Assembly: GCA_910577835.1 (NCBI GenBank)
Contig: CAJTOU010000011.1
Span: forward strand, 31,484 to 54,442
DNA from: an uncultured Lachnospiraceae bacterium
GTDB taxonomy: Bacteria > Bacillota_A > Clostridia > Lachnospirales > Lachnospiraceae
DNA: 22,959 nt
Direction of reading: 5' to 3'
The translations under genes and the position numbers were made by a program. Position 1 is the stretch's first letter. Each line of letters begins with the position of its first letter. Shown here piece by piece: positions 8,804 to 16,327 of this stretch. Under the pieces are notes generated by a model. It was given only the letters and a program-made list of their open reading frames with translations, did not search any database and was not told the origin of the DNA.

Positions 8804-11800
8804 TTAATGCAATTGACTAATGATATCTTTTACGTTTTTAACGCTCGGTACAATATAGTCTTTCACTGATTCTCCCGAAGAATTCATATAACCAAATTCC
8901 TTCAGCTTTCGTTCGGTCTCCCTGTCAATACGTTTAATCGCACCATCCAGTTCCGTTCGAAGTATACCGCCGTTCATTACTACCTCAACGTATACATTAC
9001 TCAATTCTCTTTCCAGCATGTAGGTACCCGGAATACGAGGTGTCTCCTGAATATTCTCCATCTGTGTAAGAATCGTCTGTTTATCACGGCTCTTCCAAGG
9101 AAGGCTTGCGAACGCTTCCATATTTGCTGAATTCCAGATATATTCCTGACCATATGTTGTCTGAAGCGTAATACCAAATTCTACCTGTGTTTCTGTGGAC
9201 ATCCACCATTTCAGGTATTCCCATGCTGCCTCATCTCTGTCCATATCACCGTTGTTGCTGGCTACCTTTGTATCTCTCTTTGTTTTGAGAATCATGGAGG
9301 ACTGTGCTGCTCCTGCTGTCTGACGCTGAACTACACCCTCATTGTTTTCCAATCCCGGAACTAATGAAATTCCCCATGAATTTTCAATCTCAGGAGCTGC
9401 ATTAATTAACTGGCTGTACATAAAGTAATCTGCAACACCGATTGGAATATCTCCATTTCTGAAATGCTGATAGAAGTTTGTAATTTCCGGTGGCAAATCA
9501 TAAATTGTAAACAACTCTGTCAACCGTGTAAGGCCTTCAATCGCTTTTTCTGAATCAAGGGTAGTATCTCCTGCATTTGTATCATAGAGAGATGCCCCGT
9601 TCTGATAAAGCAGAGGAGTTGTCATTGCAAAGGTTCTCTGACCTGTTGTACCCGCTGTTGGATAGTAGAAATCAAGTCCTCTGTTCTTTAATTCCGGAAG
9701 AAGTTCTTCCACATCATCCATGGTATCCGGAATTTCAATATCCAGTTTCGTAAGCACGTCTGTTCTGTAAAACAGTACCCAGAAATAGAATGTTTCAGGA
9801 ATAGAATAAATTCCGTTGTTCATTGTTGATGGCACGAAAAGTCCTGCCGGGAATAATTCCATCAATTCTTTTGCGCCGTCAAATTTTGTCAAATCAACAG
9901 CGGCATCACGCAGTGCAAATTCTATCGGAAGTGCATAATCCACTGCCTGCGCCACATCTGGTGATGTTCCTGCGGCATTCGACAAAATAAGTTTTTGTGC
10001 ATCTGGCATAATGGACAAATCCACCTGAATACCGGTTTTTGCAGTAAATTCTGTATCTATCATTCTTTGAATAATCTCAAGATACTGTCTAGGTCTGTTA
10101 ATCCATACCTGAAGATGTGAATCATCTGAGTTGTCAACCGAATAAGACTGGCTGTCAAAAGATGATAAAAATCTTAAAATAGCACCCCATATCTTCGAAA
10201 AAATGCTTGCCTTGCCCGGAAGCTCTTTTCCTTCCTGATATAAATAAATTCTGTCAAAAGAAATTGAATTTTTGGTTAAATCTGTAATCAGGTTTGCAAG
10301 ATACTGGTTTGCCGAACTTGAGCTGGTGCTAAGCTCCTTGATTCTGTATGGAATCTTGTTTGGCTCTTCTGCAAGGCTTTCAAGTTTTTCAATTGCAAGA
10401 TTCAGTGCAGAAAGTGCCCCGATATTTCCATCTTCAGTGGAATATTCTGCAAGTTCGTCATACTGCTTCTTTAAAGAATCAATCCATCTTGCAAGTCTCT
10501 TTTCAATATCAGGCACATAATCTGTAATCTTGATATCTCTATATTTATCAGTTGTGCTTGATACTCTCGAAACCTCCAATGACAAATCATTGATTTCGCT
10601 CATAACTTGGTCGATAACCTGAAGCGTTGACCTTATATGCTCATTTGAAATAGTGGTCGTAATGGTATGAGTTCCGGCTTCAAAATAAATCGCCATTTTC
10701 TTTCCATCTGCGTCTGTTATAGTCATATTTTTAAATGATTTTACATAATCAAATGGATAAGAAGTAAGTCTGTCATTTGTTGCTGATTTTTGGTCATCTG
10801 TTATAAATAGCTGCTTATCTATAACAATATCCATAAACACCGGCATATCAATTCTGCCTGTCTGACGATAATTAAAAGCCAAATAGTAATATCCAGCTTC
10901 CTTTACATCAAACGAATATGTAAGGCTCTGTCCGGCATCGACAAAGGAGGCATCATCAATCATGTTTAATACCTTCTTTTTCGCATCGTATGGAGACAGA
11001 CCCGGGTCATACTCACAGGTTGCGCGGATAGAAGAATCATTTTTATATAAAGAATCTTCTCCCTGTGCTGTAATTATATCGCTGTTTCCTTCAGCCGAAT
11101 TTGAAGTCTTTACCTCTTCGTATTCTGGTCCGGCATCCAGATAGATATTTCCAATCATAAGCGAACCTTCTGTCAATGTAAGCTCAATGACATTTTCTCC
11201 TTCCTCTAACTGCAAAAGCAGCGGAGTAGAATATCTATAACTGGCATCCATCACATACTTTTTCTGCCATTTCATTACCTTCACTGGACTGGCAACAATT
11301 TGATTGCCATAACGGTCCTTAAGCTCTATCGGCTTATTGGTATCCGAATCAATTTCAGGTGTCCAGCAGTTTTCATAAATCAGTCTGTTACATTCAAAAA
11401 ACGGAATTTCGCCGTTTAATGAAAATGAAAGTTCCGGGACAAGGATAGAATCTTCGTCATTTGTAATGTAATCAAATGCAACTGCGTATACACCTGCCTT
11501 TTCAACATTCAGCTTAAATGTGGCTTTTTTGCCTGGAAGCTCTTCTCCTTCATCATTTAATCCCAGTTCCACTACTGATTCACCATAATTGTGTGTCTTA
11601 CTTTTATCGGTGACCAGCAGCGCTGTACTTGTTTCCGCGTCAAAGGTATCTTGAGCAGAATACACAATCGGGCTTCCAGTATAAACCGGATATTTATAGC
11701 CTTTGCTGACTACCGCATAATTGTGTTCAAGTCTTTCATTTCCAACAGTAGAATCGTCTTCTTTACCTGCTGATGTGCCGGCATCTGTTGCCGTTGTTTC

Positions 11801-11974
11801 AGCATTTGTCGAAGTCGTTTCTCCTGTCCCGTCTGATTCCGCTGTGGTGTCCGCTGTTCCCTCTGCAGCTGTGCCTGTGTCAATATCTGATGTAGCACTA
11901 ACAGATAACTCGACAGACATCATGGAAACAACGGTGGCTAAAGCCACAACCCTTGTCAGGCCTCGACGTTTCAT
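8804..11974 (-). CDS. Very large extracellular solute-binding protein (family 1) with N-terminal beta-rich modules
   Basis: This 1056-residue exported protein is more than twice the usual size of about 420-450 residues for a sugar solute-binding protein. It has a signal peptide (residues 1-27, ending ELSVSA), a Thr/Ala/Glu-rich linker to about residue 80, and two beta-rich modules that read like carbohydrate-binding domains (about 95-290 and 325-455; for example FKLNVEKAGVYAVAFDY and YSFDVKEAGYYYLAFNY). A helical spacer follows (about 460-610). The C-terminal region, about 620-1040, matches solute-binding family 1 (TKFDGAKELMELFPAGLFVP, WEYLKWWMSTETQVEF). There is no lipobox cysteine after the signal peptide and no C-terminal anchor, which is unusual for a Gram-positive binding protein. 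GAGGAGG precedes the ATG by eight bases. It is the first gene of the operon, directly behind a consensus promoter, as expected for the most abundant component. The ligand is unknown; a polysaccharide or oligosaccharide is an inference from the permeases. Confidence 0.9.
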   Translation of the reverse strand: MKRRGLTRVVALATVVSMMSVELSVSATSDIDTGTAAEGTADTTAESDGTGETTSTNAETTATDAGTSAGKEDDSTVGNERLEHNYAVVSKGYKYPVYTGSPIVYSAQDTFDAETSTALLVTDKSKTHNYGESVVELGLNDEGEELPGKKATFKLNVEKAGVYAVAFDYITNDEDSILVPELSFSLNGEIPFFECNRLIYENCWTPEIDSDTNKPIELKDRYGNQIVASPVKVMKWQKKYVMDASYRYSTPLLLQLEEGENVIELTLTEGSLMIGNIYLDAGPEYEEVKTSNSAEGNSDIITAQGEDSLYKNDSSIRATCEYDPGLSPYDAKKKVLNMIDDASFVDAGQSLTYSFDVKEAGYYYLAFNYRQTGRIDMPVFMDIVIDKQLFITDDQKSATNDRLTSYPFDYVKSFKNMTITDADGKKMAIYFEAGTHTITTTISNEHIRSTLQVIDQVMSEINDLSLEVSRVSSTTDKYRDIKITDYVPDIEKRLARWIDSLKKQYDELAEYSTEDGNIGALSALNLAIEKLESLAEEPNKIPYRIKELSTSSSSANQYLANLITDLTKNSISFDRIYLYQEGKELPGKASIFSKIWGAILRFLSSFDSQSYSVDNSDDSHLQVWINRPRQYLEIIQRMIDTEFTAKTGIQVDLSIMPDAQKLILSNAAGTSPDVAQAVDYALPIEFALRDAAVDLTKFDGAKELMELFPAGLFVPSTMNNGIYSIPETFYFWVLFYRTDVLTKLDIEIPDTMDDVEELLPELKNRGLDFYYPTAGTTGQRTFAMTTPLLYQNGASLYDTNAGDTTLDSEKAIEGLTRLTELFTIYDLPPEITNFYQHFRNGDIPIGVADYFMYSQLINAAPEIENSWGISLVPGLENNEGVVQRQTAGAAQSSMILKTKRDTKVASNNGDMDRDEAAWEYLKWWMSTETQVEFGITLQTTYGQEYIWNSANMEAFASLPWKSRDKQTILTQMENIQETPRIPGTYMLERELSNVYVEVVMNGGILRTELDGAIKRIDRETERKLKEFGYMNSSGESVKDYIVPSVKNVKDIISQLH

Positions 11975-12087
11975 AAAACATGCCTCCTCTTATATTTATT
12001 TTTTAAGCACAATAAACTGTCTTCTTTGGTTATTTTTTCACCAAAAAACCATAAAGATATGTCTAGCCGCACTTATACTATGATATT

Positions 12088-12116
12088 ATTATATACACTT
12101 TTGCCATATATGTCAA
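12088..12116 (-). promoter_or_regulatory. Consensus sigma-A promoter of the transporter operon
   Basis: Read on the minus strand, TTGACA (12111-12116) and TATAAT (12088-12093) are both perfect consensus hexamers separated by the optimal 17 bases. The predicted transcript starts near 12081, giving a leader of about 105 bases before the solute-binding protein ATG. The leader contains a weak A/T-rich imperfect hairpin (about 12030-12052) but no recognised riboswitch. Upstream DNA from 12117 to about 12350 is very AT-rich. Apart from a palindrome-like AAAACGTATGTTTT at 12217-12230, I saw no clear operator or catabolite-repression site. Confidence 0.85.
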
Positions 12117-12350
12117 TGTGATATCTTGGTTTTTTTGTTGAAATTTTACAATGAATATTTTCTGAATTTTCAAAAAATAAAATGTCATTCGATAAATAGA
12201 GGCACAATTTTCAATAAAAACGTATGTTTTTTCTTTCATCTTTTTATTTTTAATTTTTCTTTTTTTGTGCAATATGCCTAGACGGGATATAAATTCCTAA
12301 AAATTTTCCCAACAATTTTTTAATCTCACAACAAAATACCTGCAATAATT

Positions 12351-12393
12351 GTCAAAAAGAAAGATGTGAAAAACTCACATCTTTCTCTTTGAC
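12351..12393 (-). terminator. Terminator after the first surface protein gene
   Basis: This is an 18-base-pair inverted repeat with one mismatch and a seven-base loop (arms 12351-12368 and 12376-12393; core GAAAGATGTG/CACATCTTTC). It lies 28 bases after the stop codon of the gene at 12421-13230. On the minus strand the 3' arm is T-rich (CTTTCTTTTTG). The true U-tract is imperfect, but the position and stem length fit an intrinsic terminator. Confidence 0.75.
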
Positions 12394-12420
12394 CATATCT
12401 TCAATAGTATTTCTAAATGA

Positions 12421-13230
12421 TTAATTTGATTTTTTCTTTGTTGCTACTACAACTCCAACAATTACTGCTACAACCAGAACTGCTACTACAACTCCAATAA
12501 TAATACCAGTATTGGAAGAATCCTCTTCGTCTGATGAGCTGTCGCTTGCAACTCCTGCTTTGTTATTCAGGTTTGGCTTTGCAGTGATAGTCTCCTTTGG
12601 AGCTGATGTTGGAGGAGGTGTACCTACCTCGCCGGCATCTTCATATTTTACACTGTAAAGCACCATAGAACCATGGTCAGAACCAAGCTGAATATTTAAA
12701 GTATCTGCCAATTTTGAATCAAATACACCTGTAACAGTCATGGTATATTCTACCCCATCAGAACCTGTTGCCTTTGAATCAAAAATAACCTGCTTACCAG
12801 CTCTTGTTACTGTTAATTCAACATTTTTTGCATCTGCTACGGCTGCTGCATATGCAGCATCATCTTCCCAACTCTTTTTAATTTCAAAATTGTTCTTTCC
12901 TGATGTTTTCCATTCTGCGGTATCAGGAGCAAGCCATGCAGTAGCCCCCTGTGTTACAGTAAAATAACTTGTACCATCTGTAATCTCTGCTACCCATCCA
13001 AATGCAGCGTTAGAAGTATCACTGCTCTTAGAATCAAACTTAAATATAGCTTTCTTGTTATCCTGAATAGCAAACTGTCCATTTGCAGCTGAATTCCATG
13101 CAGGTGAATTTGTAGCTGAACCTTCTGCACCATAGTCTTTATCTGATGTTACTACATCTGCCATTGCAGAAATGCTCATACCTAAAGCCAGCACTGTTGC
13201 TCCAGCAGCTACCAATAATTTCTTTCTCAT
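12421..13230 (-). CDS. Secreted, membrane-anchored beta-rich surface protein (paralog 1)
   Basis: This 269-residue exported protein has a signal peptide (MRKKLLVAAGATVLALGM, cleavage near SAMA-DV), one beta-rich domain (about residues 40-200), a Pro/Ser/Asp-rich linker, and a C-terminal membrane helix (IIIGVVVAVLVVAVIVGVVV) followed by KKKSN. There is no LPXTG-like motif, so it is probably held by the helix itself. The domain aligns by eye with the protein at 15108-15902: both have a tryptophan-rich loop near the middle, then VTRAGKQVIFDSKATG versus IKRTGSVFAVKYDIKG, and LADTLNIQLG versus VADALKVHITG. The ribosome binding site GAGGAGG lies 11 bases before the ATG. It has its own promoter just after the histidine kinase gene and its own terminator. 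I do not recognise a named family; a carbohydrate-binding jelly-roll fold is a guess. The neighbouring kinase suggests a signalling role. Confidence 0.85.
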   Translation of the reverse strand: MRKKLLVAAGATVLALGMSISAMADVVTSDKDYGAEGSATNSPAWNSAANGQFAIQDNKKAIFKFDSKSSDTSNAAFGWVAEITDGTSYFTVTQGATAWLAPDTAEWKTSGKNNFEIKKSWEDDAAYAAAVADAKNVELTVTRAGKQVIFDSKATGSDGVEYTMTVTGVFDSKLADTLNIQLGSDHGSMVLYSVKYEDAGEVGTPPPTSAPKETITAKPNLNNKAGVASDSSSDEEDSSNTGIIIGVVVAVLVVAVIVGVVVATKKKSN

Positions 13231-13302
13231 GTTTAAAAATGCCTCCTCTTCACAATATTATTGAATCATGATAAATTTATGCAAATTCCATAAATTTCAC
13301 TC

Positions 13303-13331
13303 ATTTTATCATATTTTCTATGGAACGTCAA
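13303..13331 (-). promoter_or_regulatory. Promoter of surface protein paralog 1
   Basis: On the minus strand, TTGACG (13326-13331) and TAAAAT (13303-13308) are separated by 17 bases, with a TG one base before the -10 box (extended -10). It lies in the 127-base gap between the kinase stop and the surface protein start, so the surface protein can be transcribed independently of the kinase. Confidence 0.75.
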
Positions 13332-13357
13332 CCGCTATATCAAAATCTTTTTCTGTC

Positions 13358-14815
13358 CTAAGAAAATCTCTGGCAAAACACAATCTTTATTTCTGTGCCT
13401 TCATTAATTCTGCTTGTAATATGAACCTGTCCATCATGCGCTATGGCAATCTTTTTGCACAACGCCATTCCAAGCCCTGCTCCTCCTGCTTTTCGGCTTC
13501 TGGATTTATCCACCATATAAAAAGGTTCTTCTATTTTATTTATTTCTTCCTCCGAAATTCCTATTCCATAATCTTTAATTTTCAAAATTCTTTTTTCATT
13601 TTCCTGATACGATTTAATTTCAATAATACCATTTTCCTGTGATGCTTTCATAGCATTATCCACATAATTGCAAATCATGGTTTTAAATAATTCATAATCT
13701 ATTTTCAAAGTATAATCTTGTATCTCTTTTTTCAGGCAAATGTTTTTCTTTTCAAGTATCGGTTTCATGGCAATACTGATATCTTCAAAAAGAGATTTTA
13801 CTGACACCTCTATTTTATCCTCTTCGCTTATTTTTCCGATATGAATAAAATCCATTAATTTCTGTGAAATAAGATTAAGCCTTCTTCCTTCCTTTGCAAT
13901 TACCCTTGCATGTCCAACCGCTTTTTCCAGTGTGATATTTCCATCTATCTGAATAATGTCTGCAAAGGATATTATAGAAGTTAATGGTGTTTTCATTTCA
14001 TGGGTAAGATTATCAATAAAACGCCTCTGTTCGTCTGCCAGTTCCTGAAGAGATTTTACATTGTCTCCAACTGCCTGCGCCATGTCGTTCACACTGCAGG
14101 CAAGTTCTCCTAATTCATCCCTTCTTTTAACACTGATTCGTCTGTCATATTTTCCAGAAGCAATTATTTTGACATTTTCACTGATATCTGCCAGTGGTTG
14201 AAAACAAACTTTAAAAACACCCAGAAATATCAGTGCTATAAGCACTCCTCCTATACCACAGACAAAAACTGCCCAATATATAAGAGTATTCTGATAACTA
14301 TATATATCAGAAATATCGGATGTGGTGATAAGAAAATATGGGCTGCCCTGTATAGTTAGTTCAGAGATAGTTTTCATATAATAAATTTTTCCGTGTTTGT
14401 ATTTTTCAATATGACATTCTTCATCAAACGGCTCCTGTGACAAAAGCTGTCTGTCCATATCGTCAGGTTCCTGATAGCTGCAAAGCAGTACTTCTTCTTT
14501 ATCAAACAGAGCAAAATCACCCAGTTCATAATAGTAAGCTGAATCCACAGCTTTTTTTAACTGAATCGTCAGGGTTTCTTTATCACTCTTGAGGATAGTG
14601 TTGAAGGACAAAGCATTATATAATATTTCAGAAACATATTTTTGATGTTTGATAGCTATTGCTTTTTCTTTATTGAATAAATAATTAATATTACTGTATT
14701 GCCAGATTTTTATGAGAATCAGTACAAGGAAAATCATTGATATAAAAACAACACTATATATTTTTATCCACAGATGGATTTTTAATTTTTGAGGGAGAAT
14801 ATTGGAGATTTTCAT
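13358..14815 (-). CDS. Sensor histidine kinase (orphan, no linked response regulator)
   Basis: This 485-residue membrane sensor kinase of a two-component system has TM1 at about 14-36, an extracytoplasmic sensor domain at about 37-177, TM2 at about 178-200, and HAMP at about 201-255 (DELGELACSVNDMAQ). The dimerisation and phospho-acceptor box follows with His272 (DNLTHEMKTPLTSI). The ATP-binding domain has an N box at Asn387 (NYVDNAMK), G1 at Asp415 (IKDYGIGI) and G2 at about 444-450 (GGAGLGMA). All key residues are present, so it should be active. The sensor region is clearly related to the kinase-less protein at 16328-16969 (ITTSDISDIY versus ITTTDISDLY). No response regulator lies next to it, so its partner must be encoded elsewhere. 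The ribosome binding site before the ATG is poor (AAAGAG). It has its own candidate promoter and is flanked by the two paralogous surface proteins, which may be its ligands or targets. Confidence 0.93.
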   Translation of the reverse strand: MKISNILPQKLKIHLWIKIYSVVFISMIFLVLILIKIWQYSNINYLFNKEKAIAIKHQKYVSEILYNALSFNTILKSDKETLTIQLKKAVDSAYYYELGDFALFDKEEVLLCSYQEPDDMDRQLLSQEPFDEECHIEKYKHGKIYYMKTISELTIQGSPYFLITTSDISDIYSYQNTLIYWAVFVCGIGGVLIALIFLGVFKVCFQPLADISENVKIIASGKYDRRISVKRRDELGELACSVNDMAQAVGDNVKSLQELADEQRRFIDNLTHEMKTPLTSIISFADIIQIDGNITLEKAVGHARVIAKEGRRLNLISQKLMDFIHIGKISEEDKIEVSVKSLFEDISIAMKPILEKKNICLKKEIQDYTLKIDYELFKTMICNYVDNAMKASQENGIIEIKSYQENEKRILKIKDYGIGISEEEINKIEEPFYMVDKSRSRKAGGAGLGMALCKKIAIAHDGQVHITSRINEGTEIKIVFCQRFS

Positions 14816-14939
14816 GGTTTTTGACTCTTTTGCAGTTTAATTTGCTAAATCCTTTCGTTCTTTTCGCTTTGTGTCTATAAAAAATACAAACAAATTATGA
14901 AAATTTTTTTAATTTTTTCATTTTTTAAACAACATTGAT

Positions 14940-14968
14940 ATGATAGCATAAACGAGTAAAAAAAGCAA
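14940..14968 (-). promoter_or_regulatory. Candidate promoter of the histidine kinase gene
   Basis: On the minus strand, TTGCTT (14963-14968) and TATCAT (14940-14945) are 17 bases apart, with a TG before the -10 box. The leader to the kinase ATG would be about 120 bases and is A/T-rich. The rest of the 292-base gap holds only the terminator of the upstream gene. No open reading frame there has a convincing start. Confidence 0.55.
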
Positions 14969-15049
14969 TAAGGAGAGATTTTTATAGTAAAGCCTTGTGA
15001 TTTTATGTGTAACAGATTAGAAATTTGAAAAACCAATATTTAGAGAGAA

Positions 15050-15080
15050 AAGAAGCACTTTCTATCAGAAAGTGCTTCTT
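15050..15080 (-). terminator. Terminator after surface protein paralog 2
   Basis: This is a perfect 14-base-pair inverted repeat with a three-base loop (arms 15050-15063 and 15067-15080, AAGAAGCACTTTCT). On the minus strand it is followed by TTCTCTCT. It lies 27 bases after the stop codon of the gene at 15108-15902. It should insulate the kinase gene from that transcript. Confidence 0.88.
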
Positions 15081-15107
15081 AATATTACATATTATAACTG
15101 TTTGAAA

Positions 15108-15902
15108 TTATTCTGTAACTTTCTTCTTTGAAACAACTACTGCTGCGCATGCAACTACTGCAACTGCTGCCAAAGCTGCAACTGGAGCTACATCACCTGT
15201 CTTAGGTGTTGTCTTGCCTGCTGTTGTTGGTGCAGGAGCCTTATTTCCACCTGCTGTTGTTGTAGGTGTCTGGTCATTTCCGCCTGCTGTTGTTGTAGGT
15301 GTCTGGTCATTTCCACCTGCTGTATTATTTGTAAATTTAACATTTGTTAAATTTACCTTTTCTCCTGTAATATGTACCTTTAATGCATCTGCAACTTCAC
15401 CTTCTACTGTTACATTTGTAGCAAAATTATATGTAGCACCTGAAGCACCTTTTATATCATATTTTACTGCAAATACAGAACCAGTTCTTTTAATATTAAC
15501 TGTAACATCTGCATCCTTCATATCTGCTATCCATGTTGCCCAATCTTCTGGCTGTCCAGTAAAAGTTGGATGCTTAACATCAGGATTTTGTTCATCAACA
15601 AATGCATCTCCACCCAGTTTCCATTCACCAGCTGTCCATCCAAACGCATCAGCTCTTAAGGTAATAAACTGTCCATTTCCATCAAAAATCTCAACAGAAA
15701 AGTTATTCCAATTTGCAGCTGTATCCTGACAAGCGTTTTTAAATGTATAGGTGACATCAAAATTACCTGTTACATCCTCATCACCTGTATTTGCTGAAAA
15801 AGCTCCTGCAATATTAACATCAGCTGTTGCAGCAGTACCTGTTAAGGCTGTAGAAAGAGCCATAGTTGTAGCCAAAGCTACTGCGAAAAATTTCTTCTTC
15901 AT
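15108..15902 (-). CDS. Secreted beta-rich surface protein with sortase-like tail (paralog 2)
   Basis: This 264-residue exported protein has a signal peptide (KKKFFAVALATTMALSTAL, cleavage near GTAA), a beta-rich domain (about residues 30-195), a low-complexity Thr/Gly/Asn linker, and a wall-sorting-like tail. The tail has TPKTGD (an LPXTG variant), a hydrophobic run (VAALAAVAVVACAAVVV) and SKKKVTE. The domain is homologous by eye to that of the protein at 12421-13230, sharing an aligned FGWTAGEW region and the pattern NIKRTGSVFAVKYDIKG. The linker contains two tandem copies of TTTAGGNDQTP and degenerate neighbours. GGAGGT lies nine bases before the ATG. The gene has its own promoter and terminator. 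No enzymatic motif is visible; a glycan-binding or adhesive domain is possible but unproven. The gene is divergent from the kinase-less sensor gene. Confidence 0.87.
   Translation of the reverse strand: MKKKFFAVALATTMALSTALTGTAATADVNIAGAFSANTGDEDVTGNFDVTYTFKNACQDTAANWNNFSVEIFDGNGQFITLRADAFGWTAGEWKLGGDAFVDEQNPDVKHPTFTGQPEDWATWIADMKDADVTVNIKRTGSVFAVKYDIKGASGATYNFATNVTVEGEVADALKVHITGEKVNLTNVKFTNNTAGGNDQTPTTTAGGNDQTPTTTAGGNKAPAPTTAGKTTPKTGDVAPVAALAAVAVVACAAVVVSKKKVTE
15247..15312 (-). repeat. Two 33-base tandem repeats in the surface protein linker
   Basis: Units 15247-15279 and 15280-15312 differ at a single synonymous position, and the first bases of a third copy follow. Each unit encodes 11 residues (TTTAGGNDQTP), so copy-number change by slippage would alter linker length without a frameshift. 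Confidence 0.92.
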
Positions 15903-15970
15903 AATTAAAATACCTCCATATAATTAAATATTTATTGCCTTTAGGCAAACCTTTATTTTATGTACACCTT

Positions 15971-15999
15971 ATATTAACTCTTTAACCCTTATTTGTCAA
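15971..15999 (-). promoter_or_regulatory. Promoter of surface protein paralog 2
   Basis: On the minus strand, TTGACA (15994-15999) is followed after 17 bases by TAATAT (15971-15976, a four-of-six match to the -10 consensus). The leader carries a short hairpin, TTGCC-TTTA-GGCAA (15935-15948), about 20 bases upstream of the ribosome binding site. Confidence 0.6.
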
Positions 16000-16047
16000 C
16001 CCTTTTATTCACATTTTTTCATTTTTATATTTACAAAAAGTTCAAAT

Positions 16048-16259
16048 TTGACATTCCTTGGAAACCTTATGTAAAATTATACATATTTTGTATATAAAAT
16101 ACATATGTAAAATTTATGTAAAAAACAGATATATAATCTTCTTTATTAGGAATTTAAGGTGTTTCAGAAAAATCTTTTACTTACAAAATTTTGTTTACAA
16201 AAATTTTGGTGCTATTTTGTCAAAATATGGTAGAAATATTTTCAATAATCGAGTATAAT
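16048..16259 (+). promoter_or_regulatory. Divergent control region with two candidate plus-strand promoters and AT palindromes
   Basis: The 425-base gap between the two divergent genes holds two plus-strand promoter candidates. The distal one is TTGACA (16048-16053), 18 bases, TAAAAT (16072-16077). The proximal one is TAGAAA (16231-16236), 17 bases, TATAAT (16254-16259). Between them are three direct copies of ATGTAAAA (starting at 16069, 16105 and 16116) and three AT palindromes: ACAAAATTTTGT (16183-16194), ACAAAAATTTTG (16197-16208) and ATTTTGTCAAAAT (16214-16226). These could be regulator sites. The region is very AT-rich, so chance is also possible. Confidence 0.4.
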
Positions 16260-16327
16260 GATAATATCCTTATCCGTAATATAATTATTAGGAAATTATG
16301 GCAATAGTGAAAGAAGAATTAATAACG

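Noticed and set aside
11721..12083. 120-codon plus-strand frame antisense to the start of the binding protein
   Set aside because: It mirrors the Thr/Ala-rich linker of the real gene and has no start signals.
12078..12272. 64-codon Lys/Ile-rich frame upstream of the transporter operon, minus strand
   Set aside because: It is made of A/T-rich low-complexity DNA, overlaps the operon promoter and has no ribosome binding site.
12117..12350. Catabolite-repression (cre) or other operator upstream of the transporter promoter
   Set aside because: No convincing cre-like site was found. The palindrome-like 12217-12230 is about 100 bases upstream of the -35 box and could be chance in AT-rich DNA.
14960..15010. 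Leader peptide after an AAGGAGAG sequence on the plus strand near 14970
   Set aside because: No start codon at a proper distance opens a frame of useful length, and the sequence overlaps the -35 region of the kinase promoter on the other strand.
15214..15729. 171-codon frame antisense to surface protein paralog 2
   Set aside because: It is a shadow frame produced by the Thr/Gly codon pattern and the tandem repeat of the real gene. The real gene has a signal peptide, ribosome binding site, promoter and terminator.
16058..16258. 66-codon plus-strand frame in the divergent control region
   Set aside because: It is low-complexity AT translation with no ribosome binding site, and it covers the promoter and palindrome region.
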